DNA of 64,000 nucleotides, from the NCBI RefSeq assembly GCF_004664715.2, contig NC_051083.1:96731161-96795160 (forward strand), given 5' to 3'. Of the stretch, positions 21,482 to 32,845 are shown piece by piece (within the stretch, counting starts at the first letter, position 1; each line of letters starts with the position of its first letter). Position numbers and translations under genes: made by a program. Under the pieces are notes generated by a model that saw only the letters and a program-made list of their open reading frames with translations, did no database searches and had not been told where the DNA came from. This DNA is from Peromyscus leucopus (Eukaryota > Chordata > Mammalia > Rodentia > Cricetidae).

Positions 21482-23207
21482 ATACCCCCCATGTAATGCT
21501 GATTTTAGTTTGCTGAGCCTTAAATGCATGCATAGGAACAATTTAATAAAAGGATAGTGAAAATTATCAGTTGGAGAGAAAATTAACCAATTTAATAGTT
21601 CTAATATGAAAGACAACCCTTAGTTAGCCTAAGTTAAGCTCTGAGAAAAAGCAGATCCTCTGAAAATATTTCCTGAAGCTGGCCTTTTTGTAAGAAAATT
21701 TGGGGCATGTGCAAATCACACATACTTGATAAATTGAAGCACATTCTGTCTCACTGGCAGACACTAAATCTGTAATAACACAGGGAGTCCTCCAATGAAA
21801 GAGATGATTAGAGATTCTAATAGCAATGCACACTGAGGCCTAATTAAGGTATTTTCTAATGCCTGTCTAGGAATATAAGTGCCCTCCATTTGGACTTTGA
21901 TGATAACGAGAGTATTCTTAAGTTTCCAATCAGAATGTACACAATTCAAAACGTTCTCAAGACTTGGGCCAGAGGGAATGATCTCATTTGGCACATTATT
22001 GAGTTTCTGGGAGGAGGAAAGACATTAACTGCTCACAAATATTTTGTCATTGGCTAACTGCAAAGTTGCATCTGTTGAAGCAATACATTTTAGGAAGCTG
22101 GTTCTCTGGAATATTAAAGAATATCAATACATACTCAAAGCAAGCCAATGTGTCCAACACAGATGAAGCAATTTTGAAACCAAGTGATCTCCTTTCTTCC
22201 AGAGGATACAAACACACACATATCTGAATGTACACCCTGATAACAAAGCCTTTCAAAGAAAGTCTGCTGTCTTTGCCTGCCATGAAACAGATGTTTGGGT
22301 AGGAGAGAGTGCACAGGGTAATAGCTGCAATGCTAGCATGATGCTCAAGAAACAGTTCTGTGTACCAGAATAAATATCAACTTCCAGCTCCAGTTCCCTC
22401 TTAAGACCTATCGGGCTTCCCCTTTATCCACTAGGGACTGAAAACAGAACATATAGCTGGGTGTAGTTAGACTAACCAGTTAAATTGACCCAAATTCTTT
22501 CCAGAAATGCAAAAGCCTGGTGGCTCCTAGGATTAGCCGGCTGGAATTTGAATCGATCCCCATCTGTATATTACCTTCTTGTCCACTGCAGCCTGAGACT
22601 GCTACATCTGCTCACCTCAGCAACTTGTTTTCCAAGCCAAGGTCATTTGAGAGCAGTATAGTTATGAGAATAGACTTGTCCAATGCTAGAATAACTTTGC
22701 AGCAAACCCAAAGAGAAATTCAACCTTCACCTTATTTGATTTGCTGGATCCTTGGTGTTCTTTCCCCCACTATTTGCTCTGATCTTTGGCAATTCTAGGT
22801 AATGCAGTCAAATGGTTAAGGTCAGCTTCGTGGATAACTCAACACAGATCATGTATCACATTTATTTTTCATTAAGAAAATGTGCTAAGCAGCTGTGGGG
22901 AAAACAGTGGGTTAGAAAAATGTGAATGTTTTGTTTCCAAGAGACAGCTGGGATCAGAAAGGTTCAGGGAACTTCAGAGGAAGTTAGTGATGTTAGAGAT
23001 CAGACTAAAGGGGACATAGGGACCTAGACAAATTATACTTGTGGCTTACCAGTGATAGCAGTTCCTGCCTGTGTGATCCATAGAGTTCACAGAAAATGTC
23101 TACAGTGCAAAATTGGTTCATTCTCATCCTCAGCTATGCATTATAGCCTATTGGAGAGTGTTAAAATGCATGTGCACACTCCCTTCCCTTAAAAATTCTG
23201 TCCTTCC
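21478..23207. other. Unassigned non-coding sequence
   Basis: 1.7 kb without a recognisable gene or repeat family. It may hold old degraded repeats or conserved non-coding sequence; sequence alone does not decide. Confidence 0.4.
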
Positions 23208-23520
23208 TTTAAAGATATAAAATCGCAAATGCTGGTGAGGATGCAGAGCAAAGGAAACTCTTTTACACTGTTGGTGGAAATGTAAATTAGTTCAGCCATT
23301 ACAAAAAAAAACTGTGGGGGTCCTTAAAAAAAAAAAAAAAACCTGAAATAGAACTTCCATATGGTCCAGCTATACCACTCCTGAACATATACCCCAAGGA
23401 GTCTAAGTTAGCTTATCACAAAGACATCTGCACACCCATGTTTATTTATCTATTTATAATAACTAAGATACAGAGTTGACCAAGGTGTGCATCATTGGAT
23501 AAACAGAAAATGTGAGGCAA
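23208..23520 (+). mobile_element. Old L1 ORF2 C-terminal fragment (plus)
   Basis: 'gctggtgaggatgcagag', 'acactgttggtggaaatgta' and 'accactcctgaacatatacc' are the text of the ORF2 C-terminal region of an old mammalian L1 in sense orientation. A-rich insertions at 23304-23340 break the frame. It ends against a CG/CA repeat. Confidence 0.75.
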
Positions 23521-23522
23521 GA

Positions 23523-23555
23523 ACGCGCGCGCGCGCGCGCACACACACACACACA
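23523..23555. repeat. (CG)n(CA)n repeat
   Basis: About 17 bp of alternating CG followed by about 15 bp of alternating CA, an uninterrupted purine-pyrimidine alternation. Confidence 0.95.
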
Positions 23556-23583
23556 ATTTTGCTACAAACATAACAAAACCCTA

Positions 23584-23925
23584 TGTGTGGATTTGAATGG
23601 TGTGTTCCTCCTGATCTCAAGTATTTGAGTACTTGGCTTTCAATTGGCATCACTGTTTGGGGAGGCCTCCAAGTGTGGGCTTACTGGAGGAGATATGTCA
23701 CTGGAGGTAGGCACTGAGAGTTTAAAGACTCACACCATCTCTAGTTTGTTCTCTCTTCTTTGTGCTTGAGGTTCAAGATGTGAGCCCTCAACTTCTGTTC
23801 CAGCTAGTGCATCTACCACTTGCTGCCACAATAGAATCACAAACCTCTGCAACCATAAGCCAAATAAGCCCCTCCTTCTATAAGTTGCCTTGGTTATAGT
23901 ATTTTATCATAATAGAAAAGTGACT
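23584..23925 (+). mobile_element. MaLR-type solo LTR (plus)
   Basis: Starts 'tgtgtggatttgaatgg', continues 'ttggggaggcctccaagtg', and near the end carries 'ccaaataagcccctccttc' and 'tagaaaagtgact'. That is the rodent MaLR LTR order in sense. No internal region. Confidence 0.7.
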
Positions 23926-24447
23926 CCTGTTCCCTATTATCTCTAAGCAAGTAGAAGGGACTAGGTGACATAATGTTTAACTGAATAAGCATTTATGTCT
24001 TAATTGGCATGGGCTCCAGCTACATTAGTACTTCTTGCAAGCTCCTTTGGTTGGAAACAAAAATGCCTGCAAGGGACATCACCAAATCAATTCAAATTTG
24101 ACAATTTAATAAAGACTGTGTATTAGAAAGCATTACTGAGACTGATTAAAAAATTCCTGAACATGGTAACCTGTGCTTTAGTTATGTAAGATGTTCTTCT
24201 TCTTAGTAAACATGTGCTTAAATGTTTAGGAGTGCAGGGCATGCTTTCTGCAACCAGCTCAATTTGATTAGGAAGGAAAACTACACAGAAATGTAGAGAG
24301 GGTGGAATCAAGCAAGTAGGGCAATTGCTAATAGTCAGTGAAACTATGTGAGAGACAAACGAGTTTTTGTACTATTTTTAGGATTCTTCTGTTAGCTTAA
24401 TTTTTTTCCAAATAAAAATGCTTTTTAAAACAAATCTCCAGATTCAA
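23926..24447. other. Unassigned non-coding sequence
   Basis: No gene or repeat recognised. Confidence 0.4.
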
Positions 24448-24626
<179 letters not shown>

Positions 24627-24639
24627 TGTATCTTTATTT

Positions 24640-24718
24640 CCATACTGGATTTCCAATCCAGGGTTTTGATTATGCTAGGCAAGCACCCTCCTCCTGAACT
24701 ATAATCCCAGCTCAGATT
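24640..24718 (-). mobile_element. ID-like SINE fragment, antisense
   Basis: 'tatgctaggcaagcaccctc' followed by 'ctgaactataatcccagctc' is the complement of the tRNA-like ID head. The CTTT array adjoins its other side. Confidence 0.6.
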
Positions 24719-24828
24719 CTGCATTTGTTGTAGACTTCCTAGGTGAAGCCAATATCACTGTTTCACAGGCCACCCTTGAAGTAGCAAAGTCATTCTACTG
24801 GATTGCCTTCACCTAAAACAGTGAGAGG

Positions 24829-24850
24829 GTGAGTGAGTGAGTGAGTGAGT
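24829..24850. repeat. (GTGA)n short repeat
   Basis: Five tandem GTGA units. Confidence 0.9.
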
Positions 24851-25551
24851 CAACACATGTTTGAAGCTGCCCGCAAAGATATGAGCATTGTAAGAGACAT
24901 TACCAAAGAAGGATGGCTATGCAGATCTACAGCCTTGACCAGTTCACCATGACAACTTGTCAAGAATCACCTGATCCACTGAACAGAAGAGAGTACCCAA
25001 ACACAACAAGCTTGCAACAAATGGAAAAGTGTATGAATTATTCTCATCAAAAGCAGGCTGATGTCCTAGGAAAACAGTTCTTCCTGGCTCCTGGCATTTA
25101 GAATCCAGCTAAAAGTTTTACAGGAAGTGTCAGGGTACGGGCTGCTGCCACCCAGCTGCTGCTTCTAGGTGGGGACTCATTAGAAACAGAATTCCAAAAA
25201 TGAGTTTCATTTCGTGCTGGCTGTGGCATGCTTTGAGTTTCTTGTCTATGCTGTAAGGGAGTGAAAAATGCCTTACTTCTAATGGGAGCATATGGAGAAC
25301 AGGCCTTGCCTCCATTAGAAGTTTCCAGATGGTTTTCCCTTCCTTCTCCTGTGGTACCTCCCTCCCCCCCCCACCGCCTATGTGCTGTGTTTATATTTTC
25401 CATTCATTGAATTTGAGGCTAGCCTGTTATTTATGCTCCCCCCACTATTTACATCCAAATCAAGGGCAACTAACATGGATGCATAGGAAGCAGCTGGACT
25501 TTTTTGAGCATGCAATTCCAGAGGAAGTTTCTAGAAGACAAATGAGAAATC
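24851..25551. other. Unassigned non-coding sequence
   Basis: No gene recognised; minus-strand frames of about 100 codons at 25098-25403 do not look like protein. Confidence 0.4.
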
Positions 25552-25800
25552 CTTTTGAGTTAGGCAGCACTGAGTTTGTGTCTTAGCTTTACCTCTTAGT
25601 AGTTGTGTTACTTTGGACAGGCTCCTTTAACATCACTGAACTTTACCTCTTAGTAGTTGTGTTACTTTGGACAGGCTCCTTTAACATCACTGAACTGCTG
25701 TTGGCTCTTCTACAGAGCAGAGACCATCATCATACTAAACTCACAGGGTTGCACTAAGTGATAGAGAGCCAGTTCAAAAGGCTTAGCAAGTGGACTACAG
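25552..25800 (+). mobile_element. MIR SINE with internal duplication
   Basis: Sense MIR: 'agttgtgttactttggacag' followed by 'cctttaacatcactgaac', then 'ctcacagggttgcactaagt' and 'aaaggcttagcaag'. A perfect 54-bp tandem duplication (25587-25640 and 25641-25694) lies inside the conserved core. Confidence 0.75.
25587..25694. repeat. 54-bp perfect tandem duplication
   Basis: Two adjacent copies of 54 bp (25587-25640, 25641-25694) with no difference between them. It sits in an ancient MIR, so identity shows that the duplication is much younger than its host. Confidence 0.97.
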
Positions 25801-25871
25801 GTATTCGTTTGATGGGTATTTGCTGCGTTTTTTCTATGTATAGACCAAGAGAAGTTTAAATGCAGTCTACC

Positions 25872-26098
25872 TCTTCTTGCTAATTATGCAAACCTGAACG
25901 TGTTATATTGGTTTAACTCTTTGCTCCTTGGTATTTTCACTTTCAAATGAGGCTTGTACTAATAATATATAGCTTAGTGGATTTCTGTAAGCAATAAATG
26001 AGGTCAGACAAGTGTTAAACTCATGCCAAACACAGAGAAATAGTCTCGGCCAACATAAATTAACCTAATTTCCTTGTTATTATTATTAGCCATTTTCC
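25872..26098 (+). mobile_element. MIR SINE, sense
   Basis: Order of 'ggtttaactctttgctcctt', 'ttttcactttcaaatgagg', 'gcaataaatgaggtcagaca' and an ATT-rich end matches a near-complete, diverged MIR. Confidence 0.6.
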
Positions 26099-26344
26099 TC
26101 TGGATTCCTTTTTTCTTTAATCAGGTTTACTTACCAGCCTAACTGCTCCTTTTCAGCCTCTTCCAGTAGACCTTCCCCAATTTGCATTGTCATTTCCCTA
26201 AGGGCAGAGGTCCCATGCTTTACCATTTCAGGAGTCTCCATGAGATCTGGTAGAGGCAAATGTTCAGCACATGAAACAGAGCCTACCAGGTTTGCTACAA
26301 ATACAGCCATCAGCAGCTTCCCTGCCTGGGTTCTAGTTTTAGCA

Positions 26345-26502
26345 TGCCTCCTTTGCTAGGAGATTTAGTAGCAACTCCTTTAAATTCTGGATTCCTATCA
26401 CTTCATCTGGGGGTGATAATTTCTACCCGGGGATTTACTGTAGGGATTAGAGTTTAACACAAAGTGGGAGCTTCATAAGGGCTGGGTGTTGCTGTTATTT
26501 GA
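26345..26502 (+). mobile_element. MIR SINE, sense
   Basis: 'cacttcatctgggggtgata', 'tgtagggattagagtttaac' and 'ttgctgttatt' follow the MIR order. Strongly diverged. Confidence 0.5.
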
Positions 26503-26845
26503 CAAAATCCTGCAGTCAAGCATCATGGGAGCTATCCTGTAAGCTTGCATGAAACTATGTATGCATGCATTTGCATACACCTCCACTCCCACCCCAAGTT
26601 GGAAGCATGAATGGAGAGGACATATTACAGAAGGGAGAAAAACAGATGTGCATTGCCTGTGAAGGCTTTTCAAATTCCCAGTCAGAACTAGCATTCTGTG
26701 TGAAAATATCCACAGGACTGTGAGCACTTGAGGTTTTTATTTGCTTGTCTGTAAAGTAAAATTATTATAACTGAAAATTAGCCACCTTAAAATGAATAAT
26801 TATGTGGCATTTAATACATTTTTAGTGTTATAGAGTCATGGTCTC
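26503..26845. other. Unassigned non-coding sequence
   Basis: No gene or confident repeat. Confidence 0.4.
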
Positions 26846-27274
26846 TGTCTTAGTTAGAATTTCTACAGCTGTGTTAAAACACCATGACAATAAACAACTT
26901 AGGGAGAAAAGGGTTCATGTTTATGTCCACTTACAATTCTCATGTCAAACTCCATCACTGAGGGAAGTCAGGACAGGAACTCAAACAGGGCAGAACCTGA
27001 AGACAGGAGCTGATGCAGAGGCCATGGAGGGGTGCAACTTACTAGCTTGTGTCCTGTGGCTTGCTCAGCCTGCTTTCCAATAGAACATAGGACCAGCAGC
27101 CCAGAGGTAACATACCTCACAACGGTTTGGGATTTCCTACATCCATCATCAATTAAGAACGTGCACCACAGGCTTACCCACAGACCAATATTGCAGGGGC
27201 ATTTTTCTAATGAGCTTCCCTCTTCCAAAATGACTCTAGTTTGTGTGAAGTTGCCATAAGAGTCAGTCAGCACA
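26846..27274 (-). mobile_element. Rodent MaLR-type solo LTR (minus)
   Basis: Same family as 5461-5874: opens 'tgtcttagttagaatttcta', passes 'gggaagtcaggacaggaact' and 'ggcttgctcagcctgctttc', and ends '...gtcagtcagcaca'. TG and CA ends are both present on the plus-strand reading. The flanking pentanucleotides do not match well. Confidence 0.75.
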
Positions 27275-27438
27275 TCCTCTGACTACTTTTGAATTGATTA
27301 CTTCTTTAGCCTATGTACAGAACAAAGTGGGGCCTCATTTGCTTCTCATCCTTCCTCTCACTGTTCCAAATTTCTTCCCCTCTAAACCTTCTTTATCTAG
27401 ACTCTCACTGTTTTCTTTTCCCCTCTTTGGGGTCCAGG

Positions 27439-27442
<4 letters not shown>

Positions 27443-27492
<50 letters not shown>
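27443..27492. repeat. (CA)n microsatellite
   Basis: About 50 bp of uninterrupted CA dinucleotide. Confidence 0.98.
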
Positions 27493-27494
<2 letters not shown>

Positions 27495-27865
27495 TCGAAA
27501 GGTGCCAGCTCCAATGATTGCACTGGCAGAATGCAGGTTGGGATTGGTTGAGATTCATCTTGCTCTGATATACTCAGTACACCTGAGAAAGACATAGCAC
27601 AGTGGCACCTGCCTTCTAGTGGTCCCAGGGACAACAGACAACCTAAAAGATTGAGTTACTAGTTATAACCTCAAAGAATACTAGTGCTTTTTGCTATGTC
27701 TCCCATCTTTGGACTCATAGAGGTTTTGAGAAATTTGCTCTGTATTAAAGCACCTACAGTATTGCAAAATAACCTTGCTAAGCTCTGTGACCTCAGAATG
27801 ATCTACTAAATATTTGTGTCTATGAGTAAGAGGTACTATAAAGAAGTTTAATAAAAAATAGTTTA
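27493..27865. other. Unassigned non-coding sequence
   Basis: No gene or repeat recognised. Confidence 0.4.
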
Positions 27866-28273
27866 TGTCAGAGCCAGCTGACAGTCAGCTGAGTATCTGG
27901 GTGGAGGCGTGTGGATAGTAGAGACAATGAAGGAAATAGAAGAGTCGAGAGGACTGCCAGTCTATGCCGGACAATCCCGAGTTTATTTCACAGCCAGCTT
28001 ATACACGGTCTTGAAGGACAGAAGTAGAATAATGAACAGCACAGGCATTCAACCACTATCTATCCTGCCTTTCGTCAAGGAGCAGGCAGTTTCATTCTTA
28101 TCTCAATGTACCTCCGACTGGCGTCAGTAGCCTACATCTAACTAGATAGTATTTCTTCCTATGGGCTCATCAGGACTTTCTCACAGCCCTGGAGCAAACA
28201 AGCTTGAACTCTATTGACTCAGAATAGACTTCAGAATCAAACTGGGAAACTGAGTCAGTTGTGGGCTCCCACA
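27866..28273 (-). mobile_element. ERVK-like solo LTR (minus)
   Basis: A 408-bp block bounded by TG (27866) and CA (28273). On the minus strand it begins TGTGGGAGCC, carries a TATA-like GTATAAG (about 27999-28005) and, a few bases on, an AATAAA polyadenylation signal (27982-27987). That is the U3-R layout of a short retroviral LTR. Flanking hexamers are agttta and tgttta, a possible degraded 6-bp duplication. It contains more CpG than its neighbours. No internal retroviral sequence is attached, so it is a solo LTR. The family is inferred, not confirmed. Confidence 0.6.
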
Positions 28274-28372
28274 TGTTTATTTGTATTGGACATTTTCTGT
28301 GTGTTGAGCACCATGCAAAATACCACAAGTGAGCTATAGAAGCATCATGGCTTCTATAGCAATGGCTGTAGA

Positions 28373-28466
28373 AGGTGGGTGTTGTTAGTAAATCCATTTC
28401 ATAGAGGAGAAACTAAGTCACAGAGTAGATAACTGACCTGTGCAAAGCCATCTAATGAGCAAATGA
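28373..28466 (-). mobile_element. MIR SINE, antisense
   Basis: 'aatccatttcatagaggaga', 'aactaagtcacagagtag' and 'gcaaagccatctaatgagc' are the antisense MIR core. Confidence 0.65.
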
Positions 28467-28582
28467 GTTTTGAGACCTAGTCTAATTATGTAGCTATGGC
28501 TGGCCTGGAACTCTGTATCCAGAACAGGCTTGTCTTGAACTTATTGCATTCTTCCTGCCTCTGCCTTCCAAGTGCTGGGAAT
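28467..28582 (-). mobile_element. B1 SINE, antisense
   Basis: 'gttttgagacctagtctaat', 'ggctggcctggaactctgta' and 'ctgcctctgccttccaag' through 'tgctggga' is a B1 (7SL-derived) in antisense, truncated before its 5' end. Confidence 0.85.
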
Positions 28583-28714
28583 GTTTTTTTTTACACTACT
28601 GAGTAATACTTTGTCATAATATTCCCGATGAAGATAATAGAACAGGAAAATATACACAGACCATGGCTCACTCAACTCATTACCTAGCTTTTAGGTCTAG
28701 TTCATAAGCTTGGG

Positions 28715-28875
28715 GACTTCGAGAAAAACTCCTTACCTCTCAGAAAGAGTGTCTTCATCTGAATAATGGAGGCAATTTTCCTGATGCATCTCTTTCGTAT
28801 TTGTGAGCAGAAGACATGAAAACCTACAGTGAAAGATTTTGCAAAAATGTAAAGCGTTGTAGCAAAGTATGATAT
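28715..28875 (+). mobile_element. MIR SINE, sense
   Basis: 'cttacctctcagaaagagtg', 'cttcatctgaataatggagg' and 'aaaaatgtaaagcgttg' follow MIR order. Confidence 0.55.
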
Positions 28876-30337
28876 GAATTGTTTGCTGGGACTGTGTGGA
28901 CCAACCAGTTGCATGCTGAAGAACTAGACCTAAGGCTACCTACCTACAGGCTTGGGAAACTGCCCACTGTGCTGCCTAAATCAAACACTAGGCCAGTCCT
29001 TGCCATTTCTCCTGTCCCTGGCTGTGCTAACCTTTAAGTACCAACAAGCTTCTTTGAAGCCCCTATCTGCATCATTAAGGTCCAGCTTGCATAGCTCTAG
29101 GAAAACTTGCAGCCTTTGGGATATCAGGGAGCCCAGGAAACCCAAGGTATGCCTTAAAAGATGCCTCCAGCTGGTTCCATGTTTTTGGAACAACAACACC
29201 AACAAAAACCATTGCATCCTACCTATCACAGAAGTCACAGTGCAGAGTAAGTCAAGAAGACACATCTGAAAGCGCCTTGCCGAGTGTCTGCCTCACGGTA
29301 TGTGCTCAAATGATGGGGGTTCTTTGGTGAGTTATCTGGTTATTCTTTAAGGGTGGACTACATGCAGAGGGAAAAAGAGGCTGCAGTAGGGGGGCAGAAG
29401 ATTTGGGAGGTTGAGATTCTTCAACCACACAGGACTTGAAATGTATTGATTCCGTGAAATATAGGCAAGATTTTGAAAAACAGCTGCCTCTATTTGCACA
29501 GGCAAGATTTATGCTTGAGTCACTGCCTGACTTCCTATGCAGGCTATTTCTGTTTCCCAGCAATGTTGGGAAGGGGCGGGCCTGCAGGCTAGTTAAAGGC
29601 CTTTCTGTTCCTACACTATTCACCTCCCTGGTGTGCAAATCATTTAGCAGCCAAGCAGACAGGAGTCTCTAAGTAAGGAATAACTTGTACTTTTAGTATC
29701 CACATAAGTGACAAGGGAGCATACAAAAACAAGGAAGCAGTGGAAAAGAGTAGTGCTCCCAGTCCAGGTAAAGTTCTTTTAAAAAAATGAAGTATTTTCA
29801 GAAATGATGTGTTCTATGTGTTTGCTGCCACTAGTAGAATAATGCATAGGCATCAAAAGTAAGCAACGCCTTCCCCCATTCTTCCTCCTCTGCAGAGTAA
29901 ACAATATTTACAACCTAGCTTTGAATCTTCTCATGATTTTCTCTGTGTACACGAAAATACACACAGGCATGTATCAGACAGACCCATATGGGACATTGCA
30001 ATTTCTTCTAGGATGGGATTAGGGTATGATGCTTCTGATGCTAAACAGTGTATTACTCTCTTACTAGCATACACATAGATGACGATCTGGTTTCTTCTTT
30101 TAAACAGATACACATTTGTCCATAATATGACTATACCAGGATTAGTTTAACCATTTGTCAATTATTGAGCAATGCAGTAGGAAGTAGGAAGGTAAGCAAC
30201 AAGTTAACAAAAAAATCAGGAGCAACAATGTGCTTTACTAAAGGAATTTATTTTGCAAAACGCTGGCTGATTAGTATGATTAAATATCAAAGACATACCA
30301 GGGACATAAATATTTGTTATAAAATTTCTTTTATTGG
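28876..30337. other. Unassigned sequence with a GC-box-like patch
   Basis: Mostly unrecognised. Near 29565-29585 there is an isolated 'gggaaggggcgggcctgcag' patch preceded by the inverted repeat TTCCCA...TGGGAA. A fragment near 29265-29315 resembles the 3' tip of a MIR or L2. No open frame supports a gene. Confidence 0.4.
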
Positions 30338-30633
30338 TCTGGGGAGATGACTGAGTTGCCAAAGTGCTTGTTTCACAATATGAAGACATAAGTTTTGATC
30401 CCCAGTACTCATGTAAAAGATGGATGTGGCATTAGGGCTTTTGTTCTCAGCACTGGGGAGGTGAGGACAGGAGGATCCCTAGAGTTTACTGTTCAACCAG
30501 TAGAGTCAAATCTGTGAACTGCCAGTTCATTGAAAGAATAAGGTAAAAGGCTAGGGAGATGTCTCAGCAGGAAAGGTAATTGCCTCTGACCTCCACATGT
30601 GTGCTGCAGTACATGTACACATCACCCACAGTA

Positions 30634-30673
<40 letters not shown>

Positions 30674-30795
30674 CATCATAATGATAAATTGACAGCTAAA
30701 GCGATAAAGGTAGATACCTGATATATACTATTGGCCTCCATGCACATGGATAAACGAATGAATGTTTATACATACATATACTACACATAGAATTT
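30338..30795 (+). mobile_element. B4-type SINE with embedded ATG repeat
   Basis: An ID-like head (tctggggagatgactgag) is fused to a B1-like body (ctcagcactggggaggtgag), followed by 'cctctgacctccacatgtgt'. This composite structure defines B4. A (GAT)n array interrupts the tail at 30632-30673, after which B4-like tail text (ttggcctccatgcacatgga) appears again. Confidence 0.75.
30632..30673. repeat. (ATG)n microsatellite
   Basis: About 14 tandem triplets in the tail of a B4 SINE. Confidence 0.95.
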
Positions 30796-30929
30796 TTAAA
30801 AGTGTTCATGAAAATACTAAAATGCTAATTCGTAGTTTTATTTACTGAAGTTTTTGTCACATACCACTTCCTAGACTTATAAATGCGGTATCAAGATACT
30901 TTGTCATGTGTATGATGCATTATGGGTTT

Positions 30930-30998
30930 TGTTTTCTGGCAGTGCTAGGGATTAAACCCACAGCCTTATACACTAGCCAAGTGTTTTCCCATAAAACA
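30930..30998 (-). mobile_element. ID/B4-like SINE fragment, antisense
   Basis: 'agtgctagggattaaaccca' and 'cactagccaagtgttttccc' are the complement of an ID-type tRNA-like head. Confidence 0.55.
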
Positions 30999-31004
30999 AG
31001 ATTC

Positions 31005-31140
31005 TTTATGTCTTTGAAAGCACTTTCACAATCCAATTCTACTCTTATAGCAGCATTGAATGAAAGAATTTTTCTTCTTATTTGACAGCAGAGAGAATTA
31101 GACACAGAGAGGTAAGGGATTTGTCCAAAGTCATATACAT
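31005..31140 (-). mobile_element. MIR SINE, antisense
   Basis: 'cttcttatttgacagcagag' and 'agacacagagaggtaaggga' then 'tttgtccaaagtcatat' are the antisense MIR core. Confidence 0.7.
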
Positions 31141-32174
31141 AATTTCTAACATAAATAATTTGTGTTGAGTTTGGGATGCATTATCCAGTGAATTGTTTTC
31201 CCTCATTGGGGAAGAGAGTGTGATATGAGGCATCAACCAGTTCTATTGTTCATTAAGCATTTGCTTGGGTCTCATTTTTTCTAATTTCTCTTTCACTCTA
31301 GGAATCTGGGTCCAAGCACCTTTCCATGGCTAATTTAGCATCAGCTGAGCACCAGTAATGTGCTAGCTGTTCAAGAGATCTAAATGTGTTGGCATGTGAT
31401 CTAAAACAGCTATTGCTGTGCCTGGATAGAAAAGCCTATGGGAACGTTTCTTGATTTCTTCCTAAGATGCCTCCAAGGCCATTTCTTGGAAGATGTAGTC
31501 ACTGGTCGTTGAGTAGTTCTGAAAATATGACCTTTTGGTTTGTCTAACTTGCTCTCGAAGACAAAGGCATTTATTTGTTTTCTTTTCCAGAATAGCAAAT
31601 ACAAACCAGTTTCCTTTTCTGGTGAGTCAAAACTGCAACTCACTCAACATGGTATGAGTCAAAGCATTTTATAATGGTTTCTGTGAGCCTAATCATTTTT
31701 TCCGTCAGTTGAAATGCCCTCTTTCGAGAAGTCACCTCTCAATTACTTCCTGACAGGAACATTTAGTTACTCACCTGTCCTGTTGACCATGGCCCATGTA
31801 TATCTTCTGAAGTGTTTTACAAATCTGACTTTTTCCAAATCATTCTTCTGCCACAGGCCTTGCAACTTTCAACAACCCCAACAAGGTCCCTGAAGATCTC
31901 TCTACCTTCCTTTCTGTCTTTTAGTCCACCCTATCTATCTTGGAAGATGTATTTCTGAAAGGATGTTCTAGCCATGTCATACTCCTAGTGAAAATTACAG
32001 ATTTTCAGGGTCCCTTTTCCCATTTTTGTGGGGGGTTTTTTGTTTCCAATCATCAGGGGAACTCTTTATTCAAACAAAATATAAGGTGCTTAAGAACCTA
32101 AAATGTAAATCAGAAGAGAGTAGACAGCTACACAAAATGTACAGACCCCAGTAGAGACAAAGAGTCCAACGTCT
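31141..32174. other. Unassigned non-coding sequence
   Basis: No gene recognised. Pyrimidine-rich text around 31790-31990 might be an outlying part of the L2 that follows. Confidence 0.4.
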
Positions 32175-32620
32175 CCCTACCTTCTCACCTTACTCCTGGA
32201 ACAACTGTTGGGCTTATGGCACAGCCTGAAGATCTTTACATAAAACTCCTTACTTTGTCATTCAAGATTATCCTAACCTGGCTTTCCCCCTCTGATTATC
32301 TCTCAAAAGACCCTTTGCTTCAGGAGTTTGGTCTTATGTTTTCTCCATACAACTGGGTCACTTCCCACTCCTTTGCTTTTGTCTATGCCATGCCCCAACC
32401 CTGAAATGCCTAACCCTCTTCTTTTTCCCTATCTGACCTGCAGTTGTCACCATTCAAAGACCAGATCTAGCTAGCCTACTTACTTCATAAAACTCTTGTG
32501 ATTCCCTTGTTTCACACTCTAGTTTCCTTATGTCACAGGGACCTGGTTCTTGGCTTATAGTACTTTGTGTAGCTTGCCTATTTTCATCTGCTTTACATTT
32601 TAGGACAATTCCTTATCTTC
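32175..32620 (+). mobile_element. L2 LINE fragment
   Basis: Sense L2 3' region: 'cacttcccactcctttgctt', 'atgccatgccccaaccctga', 'tacttcataaaactcttgtg' and 'ttatagtactttgtgtagc' appear in L2 order. Frames are degraded. Confidence 0.6.
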
Positions 32621-32684
32621 ATGTCCATTCATATCCGTTGTTCAAGTCAGAATTTAAGTTAAGTCAAAATTGTTTATTTTGAGT

Positions 32685-32845
32685 TGTAGGAGTTATTTAC
32701 ATATAATAGACATTAACTCCTTATAGACATATAATTTGCAACTATTTTCTCTTATTCTATGGGCTGCCTTTTAGGTCTTGATTATTTCCCTTACTGCACA
32801 TCAACATTTGAGTTAGTCTCATTTATTTTTGATTCTTAGCATTGT
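32685..32845 (-). mobile_element. Old L1 ORF2 fragment, antisense
   Basis: 'catataatttgcaactattt', 'tattctatgggctgcctttt' and 'cattattt'-type text follow the antisense order of the L1 ORF2 C-terminal region, comparable to 11340-11480 in L1 copy 1. Short and diverged. Confidence 0.65.
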
